From Chitinophaga lutea (GTDB lineage Bacteria > Bacteroidota > Bacteroidia > Chitinophagales > Chitinophagaceae), in assembly GCF_003813775.1 (NCBI RefSeq), contig NZ_RPDH01000001.1, positions 2,666,001 to 2,730,000 on the forward strand: a stretch of DNA of 64,000 bases, written 5' to 3'. The notes beneath the pieces were generated by a model. It saw nothing but the letters and a program-made list of their open reading frames with translations. It had not been told where the DNA came from and made no database searches. Positions within the stretch are counted from its first letter, which is position 1. Each line of letters starts with the position of its first letter. Made by a program: the position numbers and the translations under genes. Shown one piece after another: positions 63,107 through 64,000 of the stretch.

Positions 63107-63136
63107 AAAAGGTCTTTGCTCCGGCAAGACCTTTTT
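63107..63136 (+). terminator. rho-independent terminator after greA
   Basis: A 10-bp stem (63107-63116 with 63126-63135), a 9-base loop and T run. Confidence 0.85.
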
Positions 63137-63191
63137 CTTTTACGCCGATTGGCGTAGCTTAGCAGTTGGACCTGCTTAATCAATACACGCT

Positions 63192-63581
63192 ATGACTATC
63201 TTTTCAAAAATCATCAAAGGCGAAATACCCAGCTATAAAATCGCGGAGAACGAACATTTTTACGCCTTCCTGGATATTTTTCCGCTGGTACAGGGCCACA
63301 CGCTTATTGTGCCCAAAGTGGAGACCGACAAGTTCTTTGATGTGGACGACCAGTTGCTGGCGGAATGGCTGTTGTTTGCCAAGCCCATCGCCCGCGCCAT
63401 CGAGCAGGCGATTCCCTGCAACCGGGTAGGTATGAGCGTGGTGGGGCTGGAAGTGCCGCATGCGCATATGCACCTCATCCCGATCAATTCTGCGGATGAC
63501 CTGAATTTTACACGTCAGAAACTGAAGTTGTCGCAGGAAGAATTTAAAGCAATCCAGGAAAAGATAACGTCGGGTTTATAA
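63192..63581 (+). CDS. HIT family nucleotide hydrolase or transferase
   Basis: The 129-aa product has the histidine-triad motif HAHMHLIPI (residues about 95-103) and the N-terminal IFSKIIKGEIPSYKI typical of Hint/HinT-type proteins. These cytoplasmic dimers hydrolyse nucleoside phosphoramidates or dinucleotides. It lies after a terminator and converges on a response regulator gene with overlapping stops in TTATAA. Confidence 0.93.
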   Translation: MTIFSKIIKGEIPSYKIAENEHFYAFLDIFPLVQGHTLIVPKVETDKFFDVDDQLLAEWLLFAKPIARAIEQAIPCNRVGMSVVGLEVPHAHMHLIPINSADDLNFTRQKLKLSQEEFKAIQEKITSGL

Positions 63582-64000
63582 GGTCGGGACATAAAACTTG
63601 AAGCCGATGCCGTGAAGTGTTTCGAGCTTCACGTCTTTGTCGTCCAGGAAGTGTTTGCGGATCTTCGTGATAAAAACGTCCATGCTGCGGCCCAGGAAGT
63701 AATCGTCTTTTCCCCATACGTGGTAAAGGATTTCTTCGCGTTTGAGGGTCTTGTTGGCGTTTTCGCAAAAGAATTTCAGCAGGTCCGCTTCTTTTTGGGT
63801 CAGGCTGGCTTTTACTTTGCCGGTTTTGTCCAGCAGCTTCAACTCTCCGTAATCGAAAGTGGTCTTTCCGACGGTAAACGTGGTGCGTTTGTCTGCATTC
63901 AGCGGCCTGGTGCGTTTGAGGAATACCTCTATCCGCAGCAGCAGCTCCTGCATGCTGAAAGGTTTGGTTACGTAATCGTCCGCGCCGTGTTTAAATCCGC
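63576..64000 (-). CDS. OmpR-family response regulator, C-terminal part (partial)
   Basis: The gene runs off the right edge of the window. The visible part encodes the end of the receiver domain (HGADDYVTKPFS with the conserved Lys) and a complete winged-helix DNA-binding domain (ASLTQKEADLLKFF, DVFITKIRKHFLDD). This is a second OmpR/PhoB-type regulator besides the one at 45414. An internal ATG at 63953 is not the real start, because the receiver domain continues upstream in frame. Its kinase partner is not in the window. Confidence 0.9.
   Translation of the reverse strand, partial: GFKHGADDYVTKPFSMQELLLRIEVFLKRTRPLNADKRTTFTVGKTTFDYGELKLLDKTGKVKASLTQKEADLLKFFCENANKTLKREEILYHVWGKDDYFLGRSMDVFITKIRKHFLDDKDVKLETLHGIGFKFYVPTL

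Overview
The window is a stretch of chromosome from a Bacteroidota bacterium, most likely the Chitinophagaceae (Chitinophaga-like). Evidence: a gliding-motility lipoprotein GldB, TonB-dependent receptors with carboxypeptidase-like N-terminal domains, DUF5777 and PorT-like barrels, an ATP synthase subunit a with a long exported N-terminus, and promoters of the Bacteroidota type (-7 box TAnnTTTG, sometimes with TTTG 20 bases upstream). Base composition looks moderately GC-rich by eye. Most genes are intact and ordinary. I see no tRNA, rRNA, CRISPR array, phage or insertion sequence.

Layout. 1-7.7 kb: end of a YceI-like gene, a barrel protein, a mini-metallopeptidase, apaG, gldB, a PorT-like barrel, nadE, serS, a small cytochrome c and a GNAT enzyme. 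7.8-15.7 kb: M48 peptidase, MoeB/ThiF-rhodanese fusion, DUF1800/DUF1501 pair, a class A beta-lactamase of PER/CfxA type, an S1C serine protease and a lipoprotein. 15.7-19.5 kb: two peptide transporters (OPT and POT). 19.7-27.7 kb: purD, then the cell-shape operon mreB-mreC-mreD-PBP2-rodA and an MBL hydrolase. 27.7-29.4 kb: ECF sigma factor, anti-sigma-like protein and a Spy-like exported protein. 29.6-32.5 kb: a transketolase half, galE and rfbA. 32.8-33.0 kb: inverted arrays of 11-bp units.

33-46.1 kb is the most interesting part, a phosphate island: Pit transporter and DUF47 protein, a PlcP-like metallophosphoesterase, an unknown 131-aa protein, a TonB-dependent receptor, a predicted beta-helix lipoprotein, an M57 metalloprotease, an OprO/OprP-type porin and a PhoB/PhoR-like two-component pair. 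Four promoters here (before 34959, 35871, 36539 and 39370) have the same architecture: four TAA-type half-sites exactly 11 bp apart, then a -7-like element starting exactly 15 bases after the start of the last half-site. This matches how PhoB/PhoP regulators bind DNA and suggests a previously unmarked Pho regulon for phosphate uptake and phospholipid turnover.

46.3-64 kb: a large exported protein of unknown family, an ABC exporter, the ATP synthase genes atpB-E-F-H-A (without atpG), a second TonB-dependent receptor with a TPR-like protein and a small winged-helix regulator, a methyltransferase, pdxA, rsmA, a 2-hydroxyacid dehydrogenase, greA, a HIT protein and the C-terminal part of another OmpR-family regulator cut by the window edge.
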